Source: Bdellovibrionales bacterium Ga0074139 (GTDB lineage: Bacteria; Bdellovibrionota; Bdellovibrionia; Bdellovibrionales; Bdellovibrionaceae). Taken from it: a stretch of DNA of 64,000 bases. Shown piece by piece: positions 51,749-60,002 of the stretch. The first letter of the stretch is position 1, and every line of letters starts with the position of its first letter. Both the position numbers and the translations under genes were made by a program. The notes below the pieces were generated by a model, which was given only the letters and a program-made list of their open reading frames with translations, did not search any database and was not told the origin of the DNA. The stretch lies in contig LNEB01000003.1 of the NCBI GenBank assembly GCA_001464795.1, positions 1-64,000 of the forward strand, in the 5' to 3' direction.

Positions 51749-51865
51749 TTTATCTACCCCTAGTTAATTTAGACTTGTGACTTAAGAATAATCAATATCT
51801 TCTCGTTTGACCAAGGTCTAGGGCGTGCAGTTGACTGCCCTTAGTTGCCGTTTATTCTTAATGTT

Positions 51866-53719
51866 ATGATTATAATTAATAAGAAATTCAGTTCATTTTT
51901 TTGGACTCAATTCTTAGGTGCATTTAATGATAATTTTTTAAAAAATGCCCTTGTTGTTATGGTTACATATCAAGGGGCGACATTAGGGGGATTAGAGTCC
52001 CATTCGCTCGTGGCACTTGCCAGTGGTTTATTTATTTTGCCATTCTTTCTATTTTCGACTTTAACTGGACAATTTGCAGACAAATTTGAAAAATCAAAAC
52101 TTATTCGTTTGGTTAAGTTAGCTGAGATTTTTATCATGCTGATCGCAGCCTTTGGTTTTTTTGTCGAAAGTTATAGTCTACTTTTCTTCACCTTGTTTTT
52201 AATGGGTACCCATTCGGCTGTATTTGGTCCACTTAAATTTAGTATAATTCCAGAGCTTGTTACTGATGATGAAATGACAAAGGGAAATGCCTTTGTCGAA
52301 TTAGGTACTTTTATGGCTATTTTGTTAGGAACTATCGCTGGCGGCTTTGCGACAACATTAAAAAATTCATCCTCTGTCATCAGCGGCGGGTTATTATTCA
52401 TCGCTGTTGTCGGTTATATCATAAGTCGTCTGATACCCGCCGTTCCGATAGCAGATTCGAAATTAAAAATTGAAATCAATCCCCTGTATGAATTCCGAGC
52501 TTTGTTTAAACTGATTAACCAAAAATTAGCAATTTTTAATTCAATTTTTGCAATTTCCTGGTTTTGGTTTTTCGGCATTGGAATATTATCTGTGCTTCCT
52601 GTTTACTGTCGTGACTTATTAGGTGTTAATGAACAAGTCGTAACTATTTTCCTTGCAGCATTTACCTTGGGAATTGGCGTTGGATCTATTTTATGTGAAA
52701 GGCTATCTTTTAAGCGAGTTGAAATTGGTCTTGTACCTATTGGCTCTTTGGGATTAACTATTTTCTTATTTGATTTATATCTCACCAGCCAGCACTGGAC
52801 CATTTCTTCGGGTGGCTTGTATGGCATATCAGAATTTTTTGCTCAAAAAAATTCTTATCGACTGATATTTGATTTTTTGATGATGTCGATCTCTGGTGGA
52901 ATTTTTATTGTACCATTATACACGTTATTGCAGGAACGAAGTGATGTTAAATCTCGCTCGAGAGTCATTGCAGCGAACAACATCTTGAATGCATTGTTTA
53001 TGGTAGCTTCAAGCATTACAGTAGCACTATTTTACAATTTTGATTTAAATTCATCCCAAATATTTCTAGTATTTGCATTGATGAATATGGCAGTGGCCTT
53101 TCATGTCTATCGAGTAGTGCCTGAATTTACATTACGTTTGTGTAGCTGGATACTTTCTCATGTCATGTACAAAATTAAAGTAACAGGCCGTGAACACATC
53201 CCACTCGATGGACCAATTTTATTGGCAGGCAACCATGTTAGTTTTATCGATTGGTTAATAATTAGTGGTGCGTGTAAAAGGCCCGCACGATTTGTCATGC
53301 ATTACCGGTTTTTTGAAATTCCATTATTGAAAACATTTTTTAGACAAGCCAAAGTTATTCCCATAGCTGGCCGCAGCCAAGATGAAAGCATCATGAATAC
53401 AGCCTTTGAAACTGTATCAAGTGAACTGAGAGACAACCAAGTCATCTGTATTTTTCCTGAAGGCCGCATTTCCCAGGATGGCCAGCTTTCACCGTTTAGA
53501 CCTGGAATCATAAAAATATTAGAAAAAGACCCATGTCCGGTTGTTCCCTTTGTGATCCGCAATCTGTGGGGTTCAATTTTCAGCAGGTCACCGGCAAAAA
53601 CTTTCTCAATTATTCGACGATCAATCGAATTAGAATTTTTCCCTTCTATTAAACCACAAGATTTTCAATTAGAGAAATTTGAAGCTTTAATTAAATCAGA
53701 ACTAGGTAAAAAAATATGA
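51866..53719 (+). CDS. MFS lysophospholipid flippase fused to PlsC-type acyltransferase
   Basis: 617 aa from the ATG at 51866 (a TTG seven codons earlier is possible). Residues 1-400 are an LplT-like MFS permease (FWTQFLGAFNDNFLKNALVV is the LplT/Aas opening). Residues about 430-617 are a PlsC/LPLAT acyltransferase with block I NHVSFID and block III FPEGRIS. Known fusions of this kind take up lysophospholipid and reacylate it; the AMP-ligase third domain found in some is absent. First gene of a four-gene operon with 4-nt overlaps. Confidence 0.9.
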   Translation: MIIINKKFSSFFWTQFLGAFNDNFLKNALVVMVTYQGATLGGLESHSLVALASGLFILPFFLFSTLTGQFADKFEKSKLIRLVKLAEIFIMLIAAFGFFVESYSLLFFTLFLMGTHSAVFGPLKFSIIPELVTDDEMTKGNAFVELGTFMAILLGTIAGGFATTLKNSSSVISGGLLFIAVVGYIISRLIPAVPIADSKLKIEINPLYEFRALFKLINQKLAIFNSIFAISWFWFFGIGILSVLPVYCRDLLGVNEQVVTIFLAAFTLGIGVGSILCERLSFKRVEIGLVPIGSLGLTIFLFDLYLTSQHWTISSGGLYGISEFFAQKNSYRLIFDFLMMSISGGIFIVPLYTLLQERSDVKSRSRVIAANNILNALFMVASSITVALFYNFDLNSSQIFLVFALMNMAVAFHVYRVVPEFTLRLCSWILSHVMYKIKVTGREHIPLDGPILLAGNHVSFIDWLIISGACKRPARFVMHYRFFEIPLLKTFFRQAKVIPIAGRSQDESIMNTAFETVSSELRDNQVICIFPEGRISQDGQLSPFRPGIIKILEKDPCPVVPFVIRNLWGSIFSRSPAKTFSIIRRSIELEFFPSIKPQDFQLEKFEALIKSELGKKI

Positions 53720-54453
53720 TGACTTTTGTTATTATCATCGCTGCAGGTTTGTGCTTGATGGCATTAGAGAGAATATTTCCTGATCAGAAGTTACCTCAAG
53801 TCAAAGGTTGGTGGAAGCGCGTTTTTGTTATCAATATTATTCAGTTGGCTGTAGTTGTTTTGGCTGGTTTGACATGGGAAAAATACTTACAAAGCTGGAG
53901 CTATTTTGATTTATCAGAAAAGGTTTCTAATGGTTATGCAGCAGTGATTTGCTATTTAACGATTGTCACAGTTTACTATTGGTGGCATCGCCTCAGACAT
54001 ACCGTTAATTTTTTGTGGTTGGCTTTCCACCAATTACACCATTCGCCGCAACGAATTGAAACTATCACCTCATTTTATAAACATCCTTTGGAAATTGCAG
54101 TGAACTCTTTGATTATTTCTACTTTATCTTTTGCAATATTGGGAATTAATGTTGAAACATCAGCCATCGTTACTGTCATGACTGCTTTTGCTGAATTTTT
54201 CTATCACATGAATATTAAAACCCCACAATGGGTAGGCTGGTTTATTCAGCGCCCTGAAATGCATCGAATTCATCATGAGCAGGGCAAACATTTTAGTAAT
54301 TTTGCGGATTTGCCCGTATTGGATATGATATTTGGCACTTACAAAAATCCACCAACTTATCAAGGTCCTTGCGGATATAAACCTGATCGTGAAATGCGCT
54401 TAAAAGACATGTTACTTTTTAGGAATGTTAATGAAAAATTTAAAAATAAATAA
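53716..54453 (+). CDS. Fatty acid hydroxylase/sterol desaturase family protein
   Basis: 245 aa integral-membrane di-iron enzyme. The three histidine clusters are H91-RLR-H95, H105-QL-H108-H109 and H183-RI-H186-H187, with four or more membrane helices around them. Members hydroxylate or desaturate acyl chains, sterols or ether lipids. The start overlaps the acyltransferase stop (ATGATG/TGA), implying that a lipid made or moved by the fusion protein is the substrate. Confidence 0.9.
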   Translation: MMTFVIIIAAGLCLMALERIFPDQKLPQVKGWWKRVFVINIIQLAVVVLAGLTWEKYLQSWSYFDLSEKVSNGYAAVICYLTIVTVYYWWHRLRHTVNFLWLAFHQLHHSPQRIETITSFYKHPLEIAVNSLIISTLSFAILGINVETSAIVTVMTAFAEFFYHMNIKTPQWVGWFIQRPEMHRIHHEQGKHFSNFADLPVLDMIFGTYKNPPTYQGPCGYKPDREMRLKDMLLFRNVNEKFKNK

Positions 54454-54919
54454 ATGGCCTGTGGTAATAGTTTTATTAGTTGGACATATCAGCATCTTAG
54501 GAAATCTATTAGGTAATGAGATTTTTGAAGGATTGGGATTTATAACCACGGCATCACCGTTACCACTGGTGTTTTCAACATGGCGTGGGGTTGAAGGGTT
54601 CGCTTCGCAATTTAAAGTCAAATACAAGATTAATGACAAAGAACAAATTTTGCTTGTCACTTCAAAGGTTTATGAATCTATGAAAGGTCCTTACAATCGC
54701 CGCAACGCCTACGGTGCAGCCATAGCAGGTGCACCGATGTTAACTAGGGAGCCCGAAAAACTAATGATTGATGCCGTTTTAAAATTTAGTTTTTGTCGCC
54801 AGGATTTGAAAGTAGAATTCGGTGTACCTGCAGAGGCCCGGGATATTACATTGATCGTCGAATCTAAAACTCAAGGAGCTGAAAAGTTGTGGAGCTTTCC
54901 AGTCATTTGTCATGATTGA
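54425..54919 (+). CDS. Membrane-anchored protein of unknown function in the lipid operon
   Basis: 164 aa with one N-terminal hydrophobic segment (KWPVVIVLLVGHISILGNLL) and a soluble part, probably periplasmic, with two Cys (FSFCRQ and VICHD). It overlaps the hydroxylase gene by 29 nt and the next gene by 8 nt. An internal start at 54431 is possible. No domain recognised; tight overlap suggests it works with its neighbours. Confidence 0.65.
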   Translation: MLMKNLKINKWPVVIVLLVGHISILGNLLGNEIFEGLGFITTASPLPLVFSTWRGVEGFASQFKVKYKINDKEQILLVTSKVYESMKGPYNRRNAYGAAIAGAPMLTREPEKLMIDAVLKFSFCRQDLKVEFGVPAEARDITLIVESKTQGAEKLWSFPVICHD

Positions 54920-56096
54920 AAGATATACCTATCAGCATCTGAAAACGATCACTTCAATATTTGGAGTTTATTTATTCGTGCACTTTGTTTACCTAATTTA
55001 TTTTGCTCAGGAGCTTTTTAGTGATGCGGGTATGTTCCCAGGAAAATTAAGCCCCACCTATGGTTATTTTCCTAATATTTTAAATTATTTTAACCAGCCT
55101 CCATTTGCTACTTTATTTTTAAGTGGTTTAACGCTTCTTTCGGTATTAGTGATTGTTGGTATCGAAAAAAAGTGGCTTTATTTAGCATTATGGTTTGGTT
55201 GGGCCTGTTTATTAAATCGTAATCCACTGATTCGAAACCCCGGAATGCCCTATGTTGGCTGGATGCTTCTGGTTTTTGCTGTAATTTATCCCATTAAAAA
55301 TAAGACAGAGTTCCGACTGGATAAATGGCTTTTTTGGGGAGCCTGGAGCTTACTGTCCATCGGCTACACACTTAGTGGGCTAGATAAATTGCAATCAATC
55401 AGTTGGCAAAATGGAACAGCTATATCGCACTTATTGGAAAATCCTTTAGCTCGTGATTATTGGATAACAGATTTTTTGAAGGCACAAATTTGGTTACATC
55501 CACTGATGACTTATGCATCGTTAACTATAGAAATTCTTTTCTTGCCACTCGCTCTTTGGCATAAAACTCGACCGTGGATTTGGCTTGCTCTGATCGGGAT
55601 GCAAACTGGAATTTTATTTGTAGTTGATTTTGCTGATCTAACATTCGGCATGCTCATGATACATCTTTTTACCTTTGATCCACGTTGGATTCCAAATAAG
55701 GTCAATAACGGTGCTATCATTTTTTTTGATGGTGTATGCGGCTTATGTAATGCCTCTGTTGATTTTTTGATTCGGGAAGATTTTTCCACAAAACTGCAGT
55801 ATTCGCCACTTCAAGGCGAAGCAGTTAAAAAACACCTTTTGCTCAATCAAAAAAAATTAAACACACTTTATGTATGGACTGGTGAAAAAATGCTTTCGAA
55901 ATCTGCGGCATGGTTGTGGTTATTATCACGGCTGGGTGGCTTGTGGACATTGTTAAGTATTCCTTTGCGTTTGATTCCAGAATTTATACTAGATTTTATT
56001 TATGATCTAATCGCTAAGTATCGGTATAAAATCTTTGGCCAACGCGAAACATGTCGCTTTCCTACCCCAGCAGAGCGTAAGTTGTTTTTAGATTAG
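54912..56096 (+). CDS. HTTM/DoxX-like membrane domain fused to DCC thiol-disulfide domain
   Basis: 394 aa. Residues 1-255 hold about seven membrane helices in the style of HTTM/vitamin-K-carboxylase-like membrane proteins. Residues 265-394 are a DCC1-like domain with the D273-G-V-C276-G-L-C279 motif that names the family, preceded by the strand GAIIFF. DCC proteins are predicted thioredoxin-like oxidoreductases facing the cytosol. Last gene of the operon. The combination suggests redox support for the di-iron hydroxylase, which is inference. Confidence 0.78.
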   Translation: MIERYTYQHLKTITSIFGVYLFVHFVYLIYFAQELFSDAGMFPGKLSPTYGYFPNILNYFNQPPFATLFLSGLTLLSVLVIVGIEKKWLYLALWFGWACLLNRNPLIRNPGMPYVGWMLLVFAVIYPIKNKTEFRLDKWLFWGAWSLLSIGYTLSGLDKLQSISWQNGTAISHLLENPLARDYWITDFLKAQIWLHPLMTYASLTIEILFLPLALWHKTRPWIWLALIGMQTGILFVVDFADLTFGMLMIHLFTFDPRWIPNKVNNGAIIFFDGVCGLCNASVDFLIREDFSTKLQYSPLQGEAVKKHLLLNQKKLNTLYVWTGEKMLSKSAAWLWLLSRLGGLWTLLSIPLRLIPEFILDFIYDLIAKYRYKIFGQRETCRFPTPAERKLFLD

Positions 56097-56097
56097 A

Positions 56098-56586
56098 TTA
56101 TTGCCACACTCCAAGTTCAACTCGAAATGTTCCTCGTGAGCCGATAAGTGATTCAGATGTTGCAATCACACGTACAGCTTTAATTCGGCGATCTCCACTT
56201 AAGTTAACAACCATTCTTTGGCCTTTTCTTAGACGCCCTTCTAAACGTCGTAATTCTTCGGTTCGACCATTTCTGTACTCCACGATGACCGAGCGAATGA
56301 TAACACCACTGCGTGTGCCCACCAGGCGAAGTCGATCAACACGGTTATTTAATCGTGATTGAAACGTAAATTCGTTTTTGATGACTTTGTTTGTTCTAGC
56401 TTCACCAGCACTGTACCATCGGTAACGTGCAGCTTCCGGCCTGAGTGCTTGTCGGTCTTCTGTGTTTTCCCGTTGGATACTAAAGTTCTCATCGATGAGG
56501 TCAAAATTCCCCTCTTCATGCGATGATGCCACCTGTGTGATTCCTGTTAATGCTAGTACAATCGCTACTTTGAAAAAATTGTTCAT
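56098..56586 (-). CDS. Secreted DUF2541-like protein
   Basis: 162 aa from the ATG at 56586 (9 nt after aggag; an ATG two codons earlier is only 3 nt after it). It has a signal peptide (cleavage near VASS). The core is a basic beta-rich domain: a KNEFTFQSRLNNRVDRLRLV strand, then VIIRSVIVEYRNGR and a final VRVIATSESLIGSRGTFRVE, like DUF2541 periplasmic proteins. It lies 1 nt from the convergent DCC gene. No activity known. Confidence 0.6.
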   Translation of the reverse strand: MNNFFKVAIVLALTGITQVASSHEEGNFDLIDENFSIQRENTEDRQALRPEAARYRWYSAGEARTNKVIKNEFTFQSRLNNRVDRLRLVGTRSGVIIRSVIVEYRNGRTEELRRLEGRLRKGQRMVVNLSGDRRIKAVRVIATSESLIGSRGTFRVELGVWQ

Positions 56587-56704
56587 AATCATTGTCTCCT
56601 ATTGAAGAAGTTCATAAGCGAAGCTCGTGCCACTGGACTTCAACTTTCCCGACTTGTAGAAAATCAGGATTTTGATACTTTTAAGACTTGAATGAGGTGA
56701 TTCA

Positions 56705-57592
56705 ATGAATATCGGTTTATTAAAAAAGAAGACAACTTTTTGGGTAGCAGGTGGAGTCTTTTTAACAGTGGCGCTTGTTTTTCAAAACTGTGGTCAACCA
56801 GGATACATCATTGAAGACCCCAATCAGACATTGACTCGTTTGAGTGACACTCCGCCTGGAACGGGTGGTCCTGATGATGTGATCTGTGATCCTGCTAGCA
56901 CGCCGACAACTTTAAAAAATGGTTTAATGGCAGAACTTTACTACATGACAAAAGATGGAGCTAAAAACGCCACAACAGTGAACGCATTTTTTGATCCTGA
57001 CTTGGCTGTGAAAAGTACCAAGCAAGTCTTTTTCACTCAAGTGAACACACCTCCACAAATTTTTAGCCATGGATTTACGACTCAAACTCAAGATGTGGTC
57101 CGGGATGATTCTGGACAGGTTCTAAAAGAGTGGTTTGCTTTGAAGTATTTCTCAGAAATTCAATTGACCGATGCAGACCAAGAAGGCACTTACGAATTTG
57201 CAGCCCTATCAGATGACGGTGTGATATTTGAAGCCTTTGTAGAAGATAAATGGCAAACGGTGATTACAGACGATGGACTGCATAGCCCAAAATGGGGGTG
57301 CTCGATCAAGACTCTGGATTTAAAAAAGAATGTCTCGGTTCCTATCCGAATTTATTATTACCAAGGTCCAGCCCAACACATATCTAATATGCTTCACTGG
57401 AGAAGAATCACACCAGGATCAGCAGCTGTTGTGGAAAATGAGTGCGGAAAGTCGGGAACAGACTATTTTTATAATCCGAACACCTCTGTACCACTTTCAC
57501 CCTACAGAGGGCTTTTGAATCGTGGATGGAAAGTGGTACCTCAGGATAATTTCCTACTGCCTCAAAATATTCGAAATCCTTGCGTTAAATAA
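56705..57592 (+). CDS. PA14-like lipoprotein
   Basis: 295 aa. The hydrophobic leader ends in VFQNCG, a non-textbook lipobox-like signal that I associate with Bdellovibrio lipoproteins. Residues about 65-260 resemble a PA14/GLEYA carbohydrate-binding beta-barrel: GLMAELYYM opening, LTDADQEGTYEFAALSDDG (the calcium-site SDDG), VPIRIYYYQGPAQ, and MLHWRRI. It probably binds a glycan at the surface. It precedes an OmpA-family protein by 2 nt, so it is likely an operon and possibly a complex. Confidence 0.75.
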   Translation: MNIGLLKKKTTFWVAGGVFLTVALVFQNCGQPGYIIEDPNQTLTRLSDTPPGTGGPDDVICDPASTPTTLKNGLMAELYYMTKDGAKNATTVNAFFDPDLAVKSTKQVFFTQVNTPPQIFSHGFTTQTQDVVRDDSGQVLKEWFALKYFSEIQLTDADQEGTYEFAALSDDGVIFEAFVEDKWQTVITDDGLHSPKWGCSIKTLDLKKNVSVPIRIYYYQGPAQHISNMLHWRRITPGSAAVVENECGKSGTDYFYNPNTSVPLSPYRGLLNRGWKVVPQDNFLLPQNIRNPCVK

Positions 57593-57594
57593 CA

Positions 57595-58956
57595 ATGAAA
57601 AAAACACTACTTCTTACTTTAAGTCTTCCCTTCATAGTTCATGCTAATTTAGTCGGAACTGACGCACAAAATTTTAATCCCACATCAAACGGTGTGGATT
57701 TTGTGACTGTTCAGTCCGGTCGCACATTAGACCCTGGAGTAGTTAATTTTGGATTGTTTCTTAACTATGCAGTGAACACGCTGTCATTTTTAAATGAAGC
57801 CGATCCTAGTGCGGTACAAAATAATATTAAACTCAATGATAAACTTTTATCAGCGGATTTAAGCTTTGGTTTAGGACTGACTAAAAATTTAGATGTGGGA
57901 ATCACGTTACCATTTTTGATTCAGCAAGAAATTAAAAATGACACACAAGTGGCTTATTTTTCAAGCACAGGTAATACCGAGCAAAGACTGAATGCCAAGT
58001 ACAAGTTTCATTCGAATGATGTTCAGGCCAATGCGGTTGTTTTGACCGCAAGTAATAATAATATTAAAAATAATCCCTACACAGGGGACAACCCGGGGCT
58101 TACCACATCACTCGAGTGGGCCAGCAGTTGGAAGTGGAGCGATTCGTGGTTCGCGCTTAACCTTGGGCATCGTTGGCGTGATTCGGGTGCAAGTCTGGCA
58201 TCTGTGTTTGGTATTGATCCTATTCCCAATATGTATATTTATTCTGCGGCCTGGAGTCGCATGTTAAAAAATACAGATACAAAAGTGATTTTTGAAATCT
58301 TTGGTGGAACTCCTTCTGAAGACAGCCAGGATGTGAATTTATCAAATCGTAAGCTATCAAACTTAGAAGCTTTGGCGGGCTTAAAACATAACTACAATCA
58401 AAATATAGCTTTGCATGCAGGGGCGGGTATGGAATTGTTTCAAGGTTTCGGTAGCCCCGACTGGCGTGTATACGCAGGACTCAATTGGAATTACGGACCC
58501 CTATGGAAAAAATCTATTAAGGAAGAGCACAAAAAACGCACAGTTAAAAACCCAAAGGTACAAAAGTTTATTCTCACAAATTTAAGATTTATTTTTGACT
58601 CCGACAAGCTCGAACAAGCTTCACTGGATGATATCAATGAAATCGTACAAATTATAAAAGACTCTGAAGGCGTTGAAAGAGTTCTTGTGGAAGGCCACAC
58701 CGATAGCATGGGAGATGAGAACTATAACTTAGAGCTCAGTCGGTTAAGATCCCTTGCCATTAAAAACAGAATTTCTGAAAGTGTTCCTATGGATCCTAAG
58801 CTTGTGGATGCCAATGGATACGGAGAATCACAGCCGACAGATGATAATTCCAATTACCAAGGGCGTGCTCGCAATAGACGGGTGGTTGTGACGGTGTTCA
58901 GCCGGGAAACATTAACGAATGCAGATTCAGTGATTGAGATTCGATTATCTGAGTAG
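57595..58956 (+). CDS. OmpA-family outer-membrane protein
   Basis: 453 aa. Signal peptide (cleavage near VHA), a long beta-barrel region (about 25-310) with repeated aromatic strands, then a C-terminal OmpA peptidoglycan-binding domain. This has LRFIFDSDKLE, VEGHTDSMGDENYNLELSRLR (Asp and Arg that hold diaminopimelate) and GYGESQPTDDN...RARNRRVVV. It anchors the outer membrane to peptidoglycan and may form a channel. Coupled to the PA14-like lipoprotein gene. Confidence 0.9.
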   Translation: MKKTLLLTLSLPFIVHANLVGTDAQNFNPTSNGVDFVTVQSGRTLDPGVVNFGLFLNYAVNTLSFLNEADPSAVQNNIKLNDKLLSADLSFGLGLTKNLDVGITLPFLIQQEIKNDTQVAYFSSTGNTEQRLNAKYKFHSNDVQANAVVLTASNNNIKNNPYTGDNPGLTTSLEWASSWKWSDSWFALNLGHRWRDSGASLASVFGIDPIPNMYIYSAAWSRMLKNTDTKVIFEIFGGTPSEDSQDVNLSNRKLSNLEALAGLKHNYNQNIALHAGAGMELFQGFGSPDWRVYAGLNWNYGPLWKKSIKEEHKKRTVKNPKVQKFILTNLRFIFDSDKLEQASLDDINEIVQIIKDSEGVERVLVEGHTDSMGDENYNLELSRLRSLAIKNRISESVPMDPKLVDANGYGESQPTDDNSNYQGRARNRRVVVTVFSRETLTNADSVIEIRLSE

Positions 58957-58969
58957 GGTGGAGAATACC

Positions 58970-59512
58970 ATGATTCCGATACTTAAGAGTCAAAGACTTA
59001 TTTTAAGACCTTTTTATCTTTCAGATGCAAAAGAAGTCCAACGCCAAGCAGGTAATCCTAAAGTGGCTGCTACAACAGCGACAATTCCTCATCCCTATCC
59101 TGATGGTGCAGCTGAAGAATGGATCTCAAAGCATGCTGAATGGTTTGAAAAAAGAATAGCAGTTGATTGGGCCATGGAGTTGCAAGAAACAAAAAAACTT
59201 ATTGGTTGCATCAGTCTTGGAATTAACAAAATCCACAACCGTGCAGAATTAGGCTATTGGGTTGGAGAAGAAAATTGGGGCCAAGGGTTTTGCACAGAAG
59301 CAGCGGTATCAGCCATTCATTATGCTTTTGAGTCTCTAGGGCTTAATAAGATCACTTCAAGGCACATGAGCGAAAACCCAAGCTCAGGAAAAGTTATGAT
59401 AAAAGTTGGTATGGAAAAAGAAGGCTACCTCAAGCAAGACTTTCAAAAAAACGGCAAATATGTCGATATGTTCGTGTATGGCCTTTTGAGGGAAAACTTT
59501 TTGTCTCGGTAA
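58970..59512 (+). CDS. GNAT N-acetyltransferase (RimJ/RimL type)
   Basis: 180 aa from the ATG at 58970, with ggtggag upstream; the frame continues into the previous gene. It has the RimJ/RimL layout: RLILRPFYLSDAKEV at the N-terminus, then the acetyl-CoA loop NWGQGFCTEA and the SENPSSGKVMIKVGMEKEGYL segment. It acetylates a protein N-terminus or a small amine; substrate unknown. It follows the OmpA gene by 13 nt. Confidence 0.9.
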   Translation: MIPILKSQRLILRPFYLSDAKEVQRQAGNPKVAATTATIPHPYPDGAAEEWISKHAEWFEKRIAVDWAMELQETKKLIGCISLGINKIHNRAELGYWVGEENWGQGFCTEAAVSAIHYAFESLGLNKITSRHMSENPSSGKVMIKVGMEKEGYLKQDFQKNGKYVDMFVYGLLRENFLSR

Positions 59513-59622
59513 CACTGCCAGATATGTGTTTTGATTTCATACGAGAGTTTCTGAATTGTTGGTTGTTTGAAATTAGATTTTTTTGCTCATATAAATAAAA
59601 TTGATAATGGCACTTCGATCCG

Positions 59623-59651
59623 TAACGGGTGAGTCTGGGATCACGCCGTTA
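59623..59651. other. Bulged inverted repeat in the 490-nt gap 59513-60002
   Basis: taacgg-gtga (59623-59632) pairs with tcac-g-ccgtta (59641-59651), ten base pairs with one bulged G and an 8-nt loop. It is followed at 59677-59702 by gatgcg/cgcatc/gatgcg repeats. There is no T-run, so a terminator is unlikely. The stretch 59610-59740 is more GC-rich than its surroundings and has no good coding frame. It may be a structured RNA or a remnant of inserted DNA. Confidence 0.4.
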
Positions 59652-59755
59652 TTGCGTGTTAGGTTTGGCCAGGTTTGATGCGCCTCTCGCATCGCTGATG
59701 CGCACCGCAATCCTTACCTTGGTGACCAGAAGCAATTTTTAGAAAAAATAAAAAT

Positions 59756-59881
59756 ATGTTTCGTCTTTTAAAATTGGTTTCGATCGGAATAGTTCTATTT
59801 ATCACAGCTGTGTTTACATTGGATTATCTGCTCGGTCCGAGGGATTCTTATATCGATATGGGTGGATACAGCCACATTTAA
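59756..59881 (+). CDS. Possible 41-aa single-span membrane peptide
   Basis: ATG at 59756 to TAA at 59881. The product starts MFRLLKLVSIGIVLFITAVF, a positive N-terminus and one hydrophobic helix, and ends LGPRDSYIDMGGYSHI. Composition is what one expects of a small membrane protein, but no clear Shine-Dalgarno precedes it. Plausible but unproven. Confidence 0.35.
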   Translation: MFRLLKLVSIGIVLFITAVFTLDYLLGPRDSYIDMGGYSHI

Positions 59882-59932
59882 GGCTAAGCATGAAAAGCCT
59901 GCCTGTTAGCGCTCGGAAAGTTATAGTTTAGC

Positions 59933-59960
59933 TCGAACACCTTCGAACACTATGTTCGAA
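59933..59960 (+). promoter_or_regulatory. TCGAACAC half-site cluster upstream of TIGR02147 copy 2
   Basis: tcgaacac occurs at 59933-59940 and again at 59943-59950, one helical turn apart. The second copy forms a perfect palindrome with the next bases (ttcgaaca-cta-tgttcgaa, 59942-59960). The cluster ends 42 nt before the regulator start, a usual place for an operator over or just past a promoter. Which protein binds is unknown; autoregulation is likely. Confidence 0.55.
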
Positions 59961-60002
59961 AAACAGTTGATAGTCCGTCAGCAAGCCTGCTAGTACTTAT
60001 GA

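Noticed and set aside
59942-59960. LexA (SOS) box
   Set aside because: GAAC and GTTC are 5 nt apart rather than 4 as in the Gram-positive box, and the extra direct half-site suggests a different regulator.
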